Shown: positions 1-13,001, counted from the stretch's first letter. The stretch is DNA of 64,000 nt from Anagrus nilaparvatae (GCA_022575985.1 JAKSXM010000014.1:16926001-16990000), one strand, 5' to 3'. Notes: generated from the letters alone by a model not told the origin. Program-made: numbers and translations.

Positions 1-59
1 AAAATTATAATTATTAACAAAAATGGGTTTCATTGGTCTCAAAAATTTCACACAAACTC

Positions 60-540
60 CCAATTTCCACAAGTTTCTTACTCATCTTTTTTCAATTTTT
101 TTTTTTAAATATGATAATTTAAAATTAGAGTCTTAATTTAAGGTTTTGTAAAAAAATCATATTTTATGAGTCTCTTTATAGAACCAAATCTTGGAAAGAA
201 CTAAGACAAAGTAGATAAGTACAAAATTCTTGAAAACTTAGAACTGAAAGAAATTTCGAAGACCTATAAAACCTATTTTCATCAAAAATTGCAATTTTAG
301 CAGTATTTGAAAAATTAGTTATTTTGGGCCAAAAATGTCATTTGGTACTATGTACTACAACGATGAAAGAATTGGTGATGAAAAATTTCTGTTTCCGGAG
401 CTTAAAAGAAAGCACTATCACCAAAAAATAAGACTAATCACAAGTTTTTGGTTAACTTTTTTGCAGCCTTATGCTGCTAATGAGCAAAAATTACTATTAA
501 AAAACATAAAACCTGTTTTTCTAGGCCCAGGATGCCTATT
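60..540. repeat. Diverged relative of the 10.7-13.0 kb foldback element
   Basis: About 190-540 aligns by eye with the left arm of the 10699-13001 foldback around 11440-11740: the same order of short blocks occurs, including a shared stretch ending in TTTTGGTTAACT followed by a TTTGCAGC block. Bases about 60-190 resemble the right arm near 12230-12325 (a TATGATAATT block and the flanking T-rich text). This piece is therefore a rearranged, heavily mutated copy with its own inversion point near 190. The short open frame at 335-547 lies inside it and is not a gene. Confidence 0.55.
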
Positions 541-559
541 GGAATAAATGGAGGGTGTT

Positions 560-2170
560 GGGGATGCTATTCCAACATCATAAATGCATCTATATCTATA
601 GATTATATCTATATCTATTGATTGGTTTGGCATTCGAAATGTTCCGGTCTTCTTTTTTTATTAAAAAAATGAGTTATCCATCTGTAATCAATAAAAGCTA
701 CGTTAAGACCAGCCCCGTTATTTTATAACGGTTTGTTTCAATTTTATCTATAAAAGCTAACTTTACTCATTTTTATCTTTGGATCTTTAAAGAGTAACTT
801 TTATTAAAAGTAATATTTTAATTTTTGAATTTTTTGTTAATTTTATCACGTCTTATAACCTCAAAATGTAAAAAACATGATTTTTACGTCACGTCTGAAT
901 GTATGAATGTATGTATATATGTATTCAGAACATTCTCCAATTTTAGAACGTATTCCAAAAACTTTTTTTTAGTAAAATCGTAATTACTTAATTTCTTTTA
1001 TCTAATGTCTGATTTTGTTTCAAAATTTTGAAAAAAATTCCCTTATTTTTTTTTCTTTTTGGATGCAATATCTAAACTTTCATAAAGCAATTCTAATTTA
1101 AAGAAATATTTTTTTATTTTTTAGTGTCAGTGACTTGATAGTGTTTTTATATTTTGTTTTTTTTTAACATCAGAAATAATTGTCAGGACGAACTTCTTAT
1201 TTTGGCCTGAAAAAATTCAACTTCGGGATAAGGTAGGAATAGAATCTTGACATAATATAACGACTTGACGTTAATTAAATATTTGAAAAATTAAATGCTC
1301 AAATTATTTTTAAATTTAGTCTCGGAAGAATTGGTGTTGCAGGAATTACAGACAACTGATAATTAAAGTAAAATACTATTAAAAATGCATTATTTATATT
1401 CTAAATAAACTGATTATTTAAAGGAAAAGTAAAAAATAAAATTAATGTTACAATAAAGTGGAAAAAAATGTATATATAAATAAAATATAGCGTATACCTT
1501 TAGACCTTCCAAGATTCTTAATGTATCCTTATATATAAAAACGAAGAAAAATATACGATATAAACGTGCCTTTTTAACCTCACGTTGTATTTCTTAATGC
1601 TATATAAGAAAATGAAAGTATACGTATAGGTATAGTTTGGCTATAGCTTTTTTTTACTCTTTGAGCTTAAGATTTCTTTCGTCGGGCATTTTTTATCCTC
1701 TAGAGAGAATAGATATACCTAAAAAGGATTTGGCTTGGTGTTATATAGGCCAATTTCAAATTGCCCATTGCTTTAAAATATTATGCTTCATTATTTTCTT
1801 TTTCTTTTTTTTTAATACTCAAAAAACTTTACCTTTAAAAGGAAAAATGAACAAGTACCTATTTCCCATAACTTGTATTATACTTTTATATTATCTTATA
1901 ACGTGGATCAAAAGACGATTAAGAGAATCTTATAAGTACTTATATTTTACCTTATATTTAATGCATAAAATATTAGAGGTTACATAAAAAATTTATATTT
2001 TCAAGATTATATGAGCGATTCTCGACTAAATGGTACAGCTAAGAAATTTTCAAGTCATCCTAAAACAAGAAAATATTACTATTGGTAACGTCTTTTGAAA
2101 CAAAAAAATTTTATTAAAAAGATATTGTTGCATCAATTGACCAGTACTGGGTTGAAATAAATTTATTTAA
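560..2170. other. A+T-rich sequence without recognised gene
   Basis: Low-complexity A/T-rich DNA with T runs and short ATGTATGT-type repeats near 898-925. No protein domain was recognised in any frame. An open frame at 1637-1987 translates into a low-complexity, Phe/Leu/Ile-rich peptide and is judged accidental. Confidence 0.5.
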
Positions 2171-2206
2171 CTAATCTTTAAAAAATGTGATGTTTTTTTA
2201 TTATTT

Positions 2207-2251
2207 AGTTATACGTTTCGCCTGTTTTAATTACAGGCCTTATCAATAACT
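2207..2251 (-). ncRNA. Hammerhead-ribozyme-like motif of a Penelope-like element
   Basis: Read on the minus strand, a 6-bp outer stem (AGTTAT with ATAACT) encloses TGATAAG, a 5-bp inner stem (GCCTG with CAGGC) capped by an A/T-rich loop, and GAAACGT. This is the layout of a minimal hammerhead ribozyme: a CUGANGA-like core, stem II, then GAAA. Two core positions differ from consensus (the leading C and one G), so self-cleavage is doubtful. Hammerhead motifs are established in the terminal repeats of Penelope-like elements, and this one lies about 300 bp downstream of the GIY-YIG reading frame on the same strand. Confidence 0.6.
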
Positions 2252-2553
2252 GTAAAAAATATGTTTACATATATAAAAATGATTAAAAATTATTAATACA
2301 AAAAAAATATATATATATAAAAAATTTACCTATAATATATAAAATATTTATCAGAAAAAAGTTGTACATTTTTTATTTTTATTTAAAACTATTCGTTGTG
2401 TTGGATTGCTATACATTATCACTTAGTTTACATAAAAAATAAGTCTGTGTGTAATGGTGTGTCCGTTTTTATTGTAAATCTATGTGGTTATGAGAGTATA
2501 AAAAGTTGAATATCAATGACTGAAAATGATGACTGTTTAAAAATTAATATGTA

Positions 2554-3381
2554 TTAATTTATATGTGTAAGTTGATTCAGTGTGTTTATTGTGTGTATGT
2601 AAGAGTCATTTAAATTATTGATGTCTTCTTTTAAGTTGATGGTTGGATGATGTAGTTGAATTTGCATACTTTCGGATACCTTTCGTTTGCCCCAATTCGC
2701 TTCTTCATCTATGACTTCAGGTTTTTTAAAATTAAAAGTATGATGTAAAATATTCGCATGTGTTGTAATTACAGCAATTTTTCCTTTATTGTGTTCATCA
2801 AATCGCATAAAGAGGGGTCTTTTTGTCTCACCTATATACATACTAGGACAATCATTACAAGTGATCTTATATACTACTCCCGTTTTTTTGATGATGTTAT
2901 CTAATTTTCCTTTTTTGATGATTTTTCTCATATCCTTATTTAGCAATGGAATTACATGGTATTTGTCACTATCCAATATCTTTTTGATTCTTTGGTAGAA
3001 ACCAAATTTGAATGGTATTCTGAAAAATATTTTATTTCTATAGAAATTGTTATCTGAGTTTACAGTCCTTGTAAGAATGTAATCACAATTTTTCAATAAT
3101 TTCCATCTTTTATAGATGTACTTATTTAAAAATGGCAGTGGATATTTATTAGCTAAAAGGATTTTCTTAACAATATGGATGTTATCCTCATGGTATGTAG
3201 GGTCAGAAAGTATTAATGCTCTATCAGTCAAATTGTACACCATTGCAATTTTTTGATGTGTAGGATGACAAGACTCATAATGTAAAACTCTTCCTGAAAA
3301 TGTACTCTTATTGTACCAGTTGGTAGTGATAGTTTTGTTTTTGTTGATGATAGTGAATTTATAAAAAAATTTTAGCTGCAA
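2554..3381 (-). pseudogene. Penelope-like retroelement, C-terminal half with GIY-YIG endonuclease (5'-truncated)
   Basis: This 275-codon frame is the C-terminal part of a Penelope-like retroelement polyprotein. Residues about 10-150 match the region after the reverse-transcriptase palm: a NWY.K.TFSGR block, a CHPTHQK block, a DRALILSDP block and a LPFLNKYI block. Residues about 165-240 form the GIY-YIG endonuclease: VYKITCNDC, with a CxxC pair typical of this clade, then MYIGETKRPLF..R..EH, and the later EEANWGKRK..ES block. In the family this enzyme nicks target DNA for reverse transcription. The reverse-transcriptase palm should lie at higher coordinates but is absent beyond 3381, so the copy is truncated. 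The frame is uninterrupted, which suggests a fairly recent insertion. The first Met lies at the truncation and is probably not a native start. A domesticated GIY-YIG gene is a less likely alternative. Confidence 0.85.
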
Positions 3382-5400
3382 ATATATACTTTTACTAACG
3401 ATTAGAAATTAAAGTAGCAATTTAATAGCAAGAGGGCATTCACAAAATACGTCACTCGGAAAAAGCTAGCTGGTCTAATTTAAAATATAATGGAGAGCTA
3501 AAAAGAACTATAAAATTGAAAAAATTTTGTTACTTACAATTAGTGTGACGATGGGGTACGTTATACCCAAAAATTCAATAAAACAGCATGAAGTGATTTG
3601 TGAATCTTGCCCAATACATTTTCATCGTAGTTAAACGCGCTTTAGACCTTTATAAAGCAATAACGTCATAAATCCTTAAATATGCACAACTCATAAAATT
3701 GAGCAAAACGAATTTTTTTTTTTTAAATTCAGTTTACTGGTTAAAAAATATATGTCACGTTAGAATATGAATGGCCCATGTAAAGAAAAAAAAAATTCCG
3801 GCTGCCAAAACCAAAATCCTGATAGTGGCAATTCCGGTAACTAAACCCGAAAATATTTTCTATTAGCATATTTCAATTACGAGAACGTCATTGATTCGAT
3901 ATCGCCGGGATTACAGTGCATTAATGCATTTCAGTAAATTTTTTTATGTTAATTTATTTGCTAAAATGTTATAATTTTAAAATTATTAATCACTGTTTAA
4001 TCGCCGATCGGATCAAAAAGTTTATAATGCGCTTACAACTAATGTAAATAAAATAGCTACATTTGTAGAACCGTGTAAATAATTTTCATTTTTAATTAAT
4101 CAACGATCAAATTAATATGCATTAAATTAAATTTAAAGTACAGCGTAAAGATTAATACTATTATTATTATTTTATTTATTGTGATAAAAAAGTAATTAAA
4201 ATTTTGTATGCACTGTATTATAATGTTTGCTAAAGATTTACTTTAAATTATTAATTATGGCACACAAACAAACATGCGCTTTCATATATATTAGTCTAGA
4301 CGTTGTTTTAAAAAATGACGCAGATATTCATTTCCATTATGTAACTGCAACTCTAATAGAAACGAGAAAAGATAGAAATCAATTGAATATTTTATAAAAA
4401 TTTTTAAGAAACTTTCTCCAACAATAACTAACATTAGTGTATACAATATTTTCTCTCTTTTGATGTTTTATTAATCAACTGAATTCGAAAAGGAAATTAG
4501 AAAAATTATTTTTTTAATTTTTAAATTATTTTATTAACAAAAATAATTTATTTTCTAACTTATTTTAAACCAGGAGATTAATAATGAACAATTTACTGTA
4601 TATTTTTTGCAATTTATATTAAATAAGTTTTTGGAAAGATTATTTTGATTACAATTACATAATATTTTTTGGGTTTGCTTATTAAAAACTATTTAGAATA
4701 TTCTTATTTTTTTGACTCCTCTGGGATTATAAAAATAAAGCTCAATAGTTTAAAATACAGTTTATACAATACTGTTCAAAAAACTTTCAGCTTCTAATTT
4801 AAGCATTGTTAATTTGTTTAGTAAAAAAAAAAAATGAATTTAATCTTTATAATCATTTTAAACAAAAATTATTTAACATTTTAAAAAATACATCTAGAAA
4901 AAAAAATTATATAAATTAAAATATGGTTTTTTCCAACGAAAAAATCAAATAATTTGAAAAAATAACTTTTTAATAATAAGCGCATGAAATTATATGCAAT
5001 AAACTTTATTAACATAGGTAAATATGCAATATGCACAAAAATTCAAACAACAGAAATTTGTGAATTGTTAATAATTTAAAATAAAATAAATGAATCATAG
5101 CAACATAATTAAAAATTTATAGAGCGCTCCCCAGGACTTCGAAGCCTAAAGCCAATGTTTGCCTTACTTGCCGCCTAATGCCAAAAATTTTCCACCTATG
5201 TAAAGCAAAGGAAAATGAGTATCAGAAAAATTGTTCTACTTGATAGGGTACAATGCTCAGCACCATTTTATTATTTTTTATTAACTTGTAGCTATTTTTC
5301 ACTGAAAAAAAGCAATTTTTCAGCAAAAAAGTATACTAGAAATTAAAATTAGATCGAATTTTGTGTTTTTTTAAATGGGAAAATTTTACTGACACCCAGA
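3382..5400. other. A+T-rich sequence without recognised gene
   Basis: No reverse-transcriptase or other domain was found upstream of the Penelope-like fragment. The stretch is A+T-rich with homopolymer runs and no convincing inverted repeat or long frame. Confidence 0.45.
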
Positions 5401-5437
5401 AAATGTCATAAACCAAGTCGTAAATAAAATTCGTAAG

Positions 5438-5439
5438 CG

Positions 5440-5471
<32 letters not shown>
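5438..5471. repeat. GT dinucleotide microsatellite
   Basis: An interrupted run of GT repeats. It creates the threonine/histidine run in the spurious minus-strand frame 5406-5645. Confidence 0.95.
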
Positions 5472-5649
5472 AATGTAAGTTATGTAAAAATATGTGCATG
5501 TTAAAGTGTGTCTTATTTTATTTATTTTTTGAAATTTCTTTTCTCCCTGGGTAAAAATGAGATTTTTAAATTTAAGATTATACTTTTTTTGGGGTTTTAA
5601 ATGTTTGGATGATAAAAAACAGTTAAAAATAGTTTGTAATAACATTATA

Positions 5650-8600
5650 AAGATAAATCAAATTTATTTATTTATAAAAGTAATTTTCAAAAATTAAAGG
5701 TAATCAATAACGATAACTTTAATAATACTAGTATATTAAATATAAGTCAAACATTATTAATGAATATAATATATCAAAAACCAAATACCAAAAGAGTAGT
5801 AGTAAAACTAGATACAAATGTCTTGAATTGCCACTTAATAGACTTAAACTTATAACAAACTACTAAATGCCTTAAAATTATTAGATATTAATAAAAAAAG
5901 CTCCAAAAAAAATTAAAAATGTTGATTCTATAAACTGTTTTCAATTTTTTATTGTAATTTTCTAAGATTGACAAATGTCGTATGTTTTTATGATAAATTT
6001 ATATATTTTATGTCAATAATTAAAAATATTTTTATACAGTTTTCAAAACTTCCGCCTATGTACAGGTCTCTGAGCTCCTGGATGTATCAATGTATCTTTT
6101 TGTTGTACATTTTTTGGAAATAAATAATAATAATAATAATAAAATCAATCTTTTTAAATATTTAATATTTTTCTTTAAAAATCGCCTATTAAAATTTTGC
6201 TGCCCTACGCCTGTAAAAAAGGCTCCTAAGCCGTTGAGTGATTCACAAAAAATTAGTAATATAACTATTAAATTATAAAAAAAATATTTTCTGTATTCGT
6301 AAAATTAATTTTCCTAAGATTACTCGCAAATTTAATGATAAATGTCTTTTAATTTTATTAATTTACATTTTATTTAATATTCTTTTTTAAATGCGTAGTA
6401 CTTCTGCAGAAAGGATAAATTTAAAATACATTTTTAAACTAACGCAAAGAAATATGTTTTATTTAATGATGTTTATAGATTTAATTTACGAAAAAAAATA
6501 ATAAAATACCTAATAGAAAATAATATAATAGAAAATAAATAAATTATTTACCATAAATTAAAGAATAATAAAAATAATATTAAGTATGTTTTTTTAGTAT
6601 TAATACGCGTTCTATAATCTCTTAAAAGGATATTAATAATTAATTATTTAATTTACAATTCAAAGTTATCTCACCCTCATTTTAGTAAGTGCTTTTTAAA
6701 ACTCTGTATTAAAAATAGGTTTTAATTCTATTGGTAGTTCTATAACTAGTATTCTATAACTAGTACAAGTCATCGAAGGTCAATGCTCTATAGATGAGGG
6801 ACTCAATCATCAGTGACCCAGAAAGATTGCTAAAATATTCTGTTCACTTAAAAACATAAATTTTTAATCAAAATAGTTTTAAAATAATGAAAAACTTGAT
6901 TATAGCGACCTCGTTAGGCAAATGAATTTATTGTGTTGAGTTAATTTCTTTAATATTTTATGTATTTTAGTATATTTTTATAAGTATTGTAATTATTTCT
7001 TTACAACTGCATTCGCTTTTTTGACAGATCCATGCAATTTTCGAGAATATCTATAAAAGTTTATTGAGGTTAATTAAGTCCAAAAATAGTATCTAGGGCC
7101 TTTTAACTACTGTATTATGTTCAAATAATTCAGAATATAAATTTTTACTAAAAATAAAAACATTATTAAGGTTTAAATTAATACTTTTTATGATTCAAAT
7201 TTAAAAAAATGTATTCTTTCACTTTTTTAGGATTTTATGGGTCTCGCTATTGATGATTAATTATGGACATAAAATGAAGAAAGTTTAATATTTATATGAT
7301 TATATCCACATATATACTTGGACTAAATAAAATTTTTTGAATGGTTTCAGATCAGTAGACAAGTTTTAGATTAAAAAAGTTCATTTTTTAGCATTTTTCA
7401 TTAATTATTTCGATATTCAAAATTTTTTTGATTACCCGACAAAAGCTGGATGAAATAATTTTTTTTTTTTAAAGGACCTGCGGACCAAATTTTTCCAGGA
7501 ATTGGACATTTTAAATCCTTTCCCATTTTTTGAATTGACAAACTTATAAGGCACAATTTCATCTATATATTTGTATATGTAGAGTGATCGTGCCTAAAAA
7601 TAAATAAAAAGGAGTTCGTAGAAAATTACTTAATTAATCAAATTACTAAAGTAATTATTAATTTCAATTTAATGTTAAATAAAGATAGTAAAGAAATTAA
7701 AATCAAATTCAACAAGTATATATAAAATATATTATAATAAAATATTATATTATATTCAAATTCAAATTCAAATTAATCCATTAATTAATTTAAGAAAATT
7801 TCTCAGAATTCTGTGTAGAAATATCTTTTTTTAAAGATTAAATAAAATACTGAAAAAGAAAATAAAAAAAATTTTATGCATAGAAGGCAATAAAATTTAA
7901 ACAAATAATAATGCATAATAACCAATTAAAATACATAATAAATTTATAAACCATAAAGAAAAGTAATTAAAAAAATTACATTTAATTATTAGAAAAATTA
8001 AAAATCTTTATTAATAATTGTATTATACTGACCAGTTCTATAATTATAAATGTGTATACTTCGTGTTTCTTATCATAGTGTACAATCATGTAAGATTTCT
8101 AAAAGCTATTTTAAGGATATTAATATAAATAATATATTAAAATAGCTTAGAATTTTCGAAATACGGATACTTCTTTTCCCGGATAATTAAAATTTGTAGG
8201 TTTCTTATGGACTACAGATTTTTGACTCAATTCAAATTTTCACTAACACTGCAAATTTTACTATTTTGAAACTTTTTTAAACATGAAATATCTTTAAATA
8301 CGGACAAATTTTAATTTCTGATGCTTCAAAATTATTTTTATTTAAACTATTAAATTTTTATTCAAAACAGATATGGATCTTTAAGTTGATCTTTAAAAAT
8401 TTATAATAATTTTTTAGAAACGGAAAAATTTTGGATTTTTTTGAAAGATATATACAGGCAAAATAAAAAATTAGAGTAGGTATAATATAATATTACTAGA
8501 TTTGATGTAATTATACGAGACAAAAATATGATTACATAATTATAAATTCATTGCCAATTATTTTGTAGAAGTTCTTGAATCTTTATAATTACTGAAAAAG

Positions 8601-9640
8601 TATCCGAAAAAATACTAGATTTTGTACGTTTGGAAGTAACATGGTTTTGTAATTATAAAATGAGTTGGAGAAGAAAATAGTATTTATTTAAAGAAAGGGT
8701 AAACTTTCGAAGCAGAGATGGCAAAACCCCTCTCAATACCCTGTTAGTATACATACATATGTATATAGCCAAGTGGTCACGTGGCATATTCTGAGGTTTT
8801 TATAAAAAACCAAGGATTTGTTTAACCAAATTTTTAGAAAAAAATGTTATTACAATAAAATTCATCTATTTTTTTTTAACCATCATCTCATGAATCTGAA
8901 ATAAAAATTCATCAATGAAGCTTTTGTTTAAATTGACATTATTTTAAGTCTTAATTTAATTTTGTTGTTTGTAATAAATATTTACTTCTGTTTAAAATTT
9001 AGTAAAATTTATTTTTTTAAAAAAACTTTATGTTTTTATTATTTTAATTAATTTTTGAAAATTAAACATTTCTTTAACCTAAATATTTTCATTTTTTTTT
9101 TCAATATTCTGTTCACAATATATTGATAATATACTCACTTTTTTACTCGGGTGTAAAGAAATACTTACATATAAAATATAATTTAACGAATATTCAGTGT
9201 AAAAATATATTTTAAATAAAAAATATAACAATTTTCGAAATCTGCTTGCACCGAGAAAATGAGTTTTATGAAAAGTGCTCTTAAAGTTTTATTTATTTTT
9301 TTAATTATTCTATGAAAAAAGTTCCCAAAAAAAATTCATTAAATTCTAAAAAAAAAATATTGATTTTTCATAATCAGAAATTCGTCCAAGTACTTACTGA
9401 TAAAAAAAATTTTATAATTTTTAGATCAAGGTCCAAAATTCATCGATACGTTTAATGAGTCTGTTTTCTGCTCTTTACTTTTAGAATATTTTTTATCTAT
9501 CTCTTTAAGAAATACTTGATTGTTTTTAAATGCTAAAATAATTTTTTTTAAATTAAAATTAATTCTAATGGGTAAATACTTTACCTTTTTAATAAATATA
9601 ACCCAAATTTTTTTTTAATTTAAAAATTTGATTTCTCGGA
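5650..9640. other. A+T-rich intergenic sequence
   Basis: No gene was recognised. It holds short A/T simple repeats, such as the ATA repeats at about 6124-6142, and one member of a dispersed repeat pair at 7474-7603 that is listed separately. Confidence 0.45.
7474..7603 (-). repeat. Dispersed repeat, copy 1 (partner at 14720-14850)
   Basis: Its reverse complement follows 14720-14850 closely: an AGGCACGATCAC block, then ATAGATGAAAT(T/C)GTGCC, TTATAAGTTTGTCA, AATTGTCCAATTC-type text and a final GGTCC block. About 80% of positions look the same by eye. No protein was recognised. Confidence 0.7.
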
Positions 9641-9656
9641 TGCTGTTGCTTAAAAC

Positions 9657-10265
9657 TAGGGGTGTGCGGTTACCCGACCCGAAGCTTCGGGCGGTCTTCG
9701 TTTATTTCGGGTCGGTCTTCGGTTATACCCGAAAAGCTTCAGCGGTCTGAAGGTACAGTTTTTAGGTGTGAAATTTCCCTGGCAATACGATCCTATCATC
9801 CTTTTTGCGAAAAATTTCCATTTGCTCTTAAAAATAAGAATAAAAGGGTAAAAAAAGGACTTATATTTTTTATATAATTTTTATTAATTTTAAGTTATTA
9901 TTTATTTTTTTATGTATAAAATAAATAAATATATTTGCATTTTTTTTAAATTAATAGGTACTTAGTATGCTATTTTGTTTAATGATAAAAAATAATAAAA
10001 CCTATTTCCAAATTAATAAAAATTATCCTTTTTTTTAGCAAAACCTTTTTTTACCCTTTTATTCTCATTTCTAAGAGCAAATGGAAATTTTTCGCCAAAA
10101 GGATGATAGGATCGTAATGCCAGGGAAATTTCCCACCTAAAAACTGTACCTTCAGACCCCTGAAGCTTTTCGGGTATAACCGAAGACCAACCCGACCCGA
10201 CCCGAAAAAAATAAGATCGGTCTTTCGGGCGGGTACCCGAATATTCGGGTAACCGCACACCCCTA
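9657..10265. mobile_element. hAT-like non-autonomous element (short, internally deleted copy)
   Basis: The element starts TAGGGGTGTGCGGTTACCCG and ends with the reverse complement. It is flanked by a perfect 8-bp target duplication, CTTAAAAC at 9649-9656 and 10266-10273, which fits the hAT target pattern nTnnnnAn. The inverted arms exceed 200 bp and are rich in CCCGA/TCGGG blocks. Reading frames across the arms are by-products. The 1788-bp copy at 52922-54709 has the same ends; this copy lacks about 1.17 kb of interior, with the junction near 10015. Confidence 0.9.
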
Positions 10266-10698
10266 CTTAAAACCGAAAAACGCAAAAGGATTTTTATTGC
10301 TTAAGACTTTATTAAACTCATACATCAATTTCGTGGATATGCTCCAAAAAATAAAATTAAAAAAAAAAAATCTAAAATGTGACTACTTTAATATACTATA
10401 AATATCAATGAGTTTATTAGATAGAAGTAAATATTACCTTTATTACTGCGTTACCAATTTCAGTTTCTTACGTATATCGTTCGTAACGTAATATTTAATT
10501 TTATAGTTTAGTAGCCTGGAAGTCTTCTATTAAAATCGAGAAATGTCAGAAGAATTTTGAGGCACTTAATTGCGATTGGTCAATCGTCAGCTGTTATTCA
10601 TTTAGAAATTAATACTAGCGCGCTCTTGCGGTGTACAAATTAATTCTGTTATTTTTAATGGCGCGCATTTTAAAATTTTTTTAAAATTAAATTATTTA

Positions 10699-13001
10699 TA
10701 TGGGTCAATATTTGTGAAGTGTATACAGTTTGGATTTTCGAGTCTCAGAATCTACTCCAAAGTATGTTTGGTCGAAAGCATATATAAAAAAAATAATTTT
10801 CCCCAATTTTTAGCTTTTTAGATCCAATCCTCTACTTTTTACAGCGATTTTTGTTTTTTTCAATTTTTTGAAATTTTTAATTTTTGAGAAATTTATGTTC
10901 ATTAATTTTTCTCGCAACCGCGCACTTTACAATGAAATTTTTTTTCCTTATAGTACCCCATAGGAAATTTCCCGTAGAATTCGATTCTGGGGTCCAAATT
11001 TTTTTTTGAACTGCGCATGCGCGAGAAAATCAACATTCTTGCTTTGCCTTTTCTAGCTTATATGCCTCAGCTGCAGACAGCTCAATTTTCATCCTGTTGG
11101 TCTCAAATTATAGGTTTTTTCATATACTTTCAGAATATGAAATCATTTTTTTGGGTAAATTTATTTTAAAAGGAATAAAATTGAAAAATAGCGATTTTTA
11201 AAAAATCATTTTTCACAAATTTTGAATTTTCCGCCAAGTCACGTGACCAAATGAAAATCTGACTGAAAATTCGGATTCAGCGGAAAATTTTACATAAGGA
11301 TACCAATTTTCGTCTTATTTCATTAAATAGTTTCTAAGATATCCCATTTTAAAGATAAAGATTAAAATTGACTTTTTTTAAAAAACCCTAAAAATGGGAC
11401 TCTGACCAGACTCTGACTTTAATTATCATATCTGTTAAACAAATAATTATAAAAAGACGAGTAAAAATTTTTTGGAAACTAAGGGCTTGTAAAAAATTTT
11501 TGAGGCCTATAGAACTCGTTTCTTTTAAAAATTAGAATTTTGGCAGCAATTTCAAAATTGGTCATTTTGGGGTAAGAATAGGCATTTGGTTTATTGACTA
11601 TCGGCATGAGAGATTTAGCGACAAATGATTGCAGTGTGCGGTAACTGAATGGTGACACTTATACTAAAAAAATGAGACCAATTGGAAGTATTTTGGTTAA
11701 CTGGCACCTTTGCAGCTTTGTATTAAAGATTATGAAAAAAATCCTATTTTATAACATTGTTGTATTTTGTAGCTATTCTATCTTATTTTCAATTTTCCGA
11801 ATTTTCTAGTTACCTAATGAAAATTTTGACGAAATTTTCCGTTTCCTCGAGAATTTTTACAAAAGACCCCCTTTTTGGAAAAGTTTTGGATGTTTCCGTA
11901 ACGCTATAGAAATAAAAGAAATAGCAAAATACTAAATAACTACAAAATACCACAATGTTATCAAATAGGATTTTTTCGTAATCTTTAATACTAAGCTGCA
12001 AACGTGCCAGTTAACCTAAATACTTCCAATTGGTCTCATTTTTTTGGTATAAGTGTCACCATACAGTTACCGTACACTGCAATTATTTGTCGCTAAATCT
12101 CTCATGCCGATAGTCAATAAACCAAATGCCTATTCTTACCCCAAAATGACCAATTTTGAAATTGCTGCCAAAATTCTAATTTTTAAAAGAAACGAGTTCT
12201 ATAGGCCTCAAAAATTTTTTACAAGCCCTTAGTTTCCAAAAAATTTTTACTCGTCTTTTTATAATTATTTGTTTAACAGATATGATAATTAAAGTCAGAG
12301 TCCCATTTTTAGGGTTTTTTAAAAAAAGTCAATTTTAATCTTTATCTTTAAAATGGGATATCTTAGAAACTATTTAATGAAATAAGACGAAAATTGGTAT
12401 CCTTATGTAAAATTTTCCGCTGAATCCGAATTTTCAGTCAGATTTTCATTTGGTCACGTGACTTGGCGGAAAATTCAAAATTTGTGAAAAATGATTTTTT
12501 AAAAATCGCTATTTTTCAATTTTATTCCTTTTAAAATAAATTTACCAAAAAAATAATTTCATATTCTGAAAGTATATGAAAAAACCTATAATTTGAGACC
12601 AACAGGATGAAAATTGAGCTGTCTGCATCTGAGGCATATAAGCTAGAAAAGGCAAAGCAAGAATGTTGATTTTCTCGCGCATGCGCAGTTCAAAAAAAAA
12701 TTTGGACCCCAGAATCGAATTCTACGGGAAATTTCCTATGGGGTACTATAAGGAAAAAAAATTTTATTGTAAAGTGCGCAATTGCGAGAAAAATTAATGA
12801 ACATAAATTTCTCAAAAATTAAAAATTTCAAAAAATTGAAAAAAACAAAAATCGCTGTAAAAAATAGAGGATTGGATCTATAAATCTAAAAATTGGGGAA
12901 AATTATTTTTTTTATATATGCTTTCGACCAAACATACTTTGGAGCAGATTTCGAGACCCACCCATGCAAAGTCATATACAGTTCACAAATATTGACCCAT
13001 A
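10699..13001. mobile_element. 2.3-kb foldback element with ~1.07-kb inverted arms
   Basis: Left arm about 10699-11770 and right arm about 11945-13001 are reverse complements at well over 90% by eye, separated by about 175 bp. The ends read TATGGGTCAATATTTGTGAA and its complement, and the insertion is probably at a TA. The arms carry an AGTCACGTGACC palindrome and a GCGCATGCGC block. No protein-coding frame was recognised, so it is non-autonomous and its superfamily is unknown. A diverged relative lies at 60-540. Confidence 0.85.

Noticed and set aside
335..547. 70-codon frame as a gene
   Set aside because: Lies within a diverged foldback fragment and has no recognisable family.
1637..1987. 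116-codon frame with membrane-like hydrophobicity
   Set aside because: Phe/Leu/Ile-rich composition is expected from T-rich DNA, and there is no conserved motif.
5406..5645. 79-codon minus-strand frame with a Thr-His run
   Set aside because: Produced by the GT microsatellite; the same applies to 60983-61237.
9662..10285. Frames of 69-90 codons with MCGYP/RLPEYSGTRPKD-like text (also 54487-54702)
   Set aside because: They lie in the inverted arms of the hAT-like elements and only reflect the terminal sequence.
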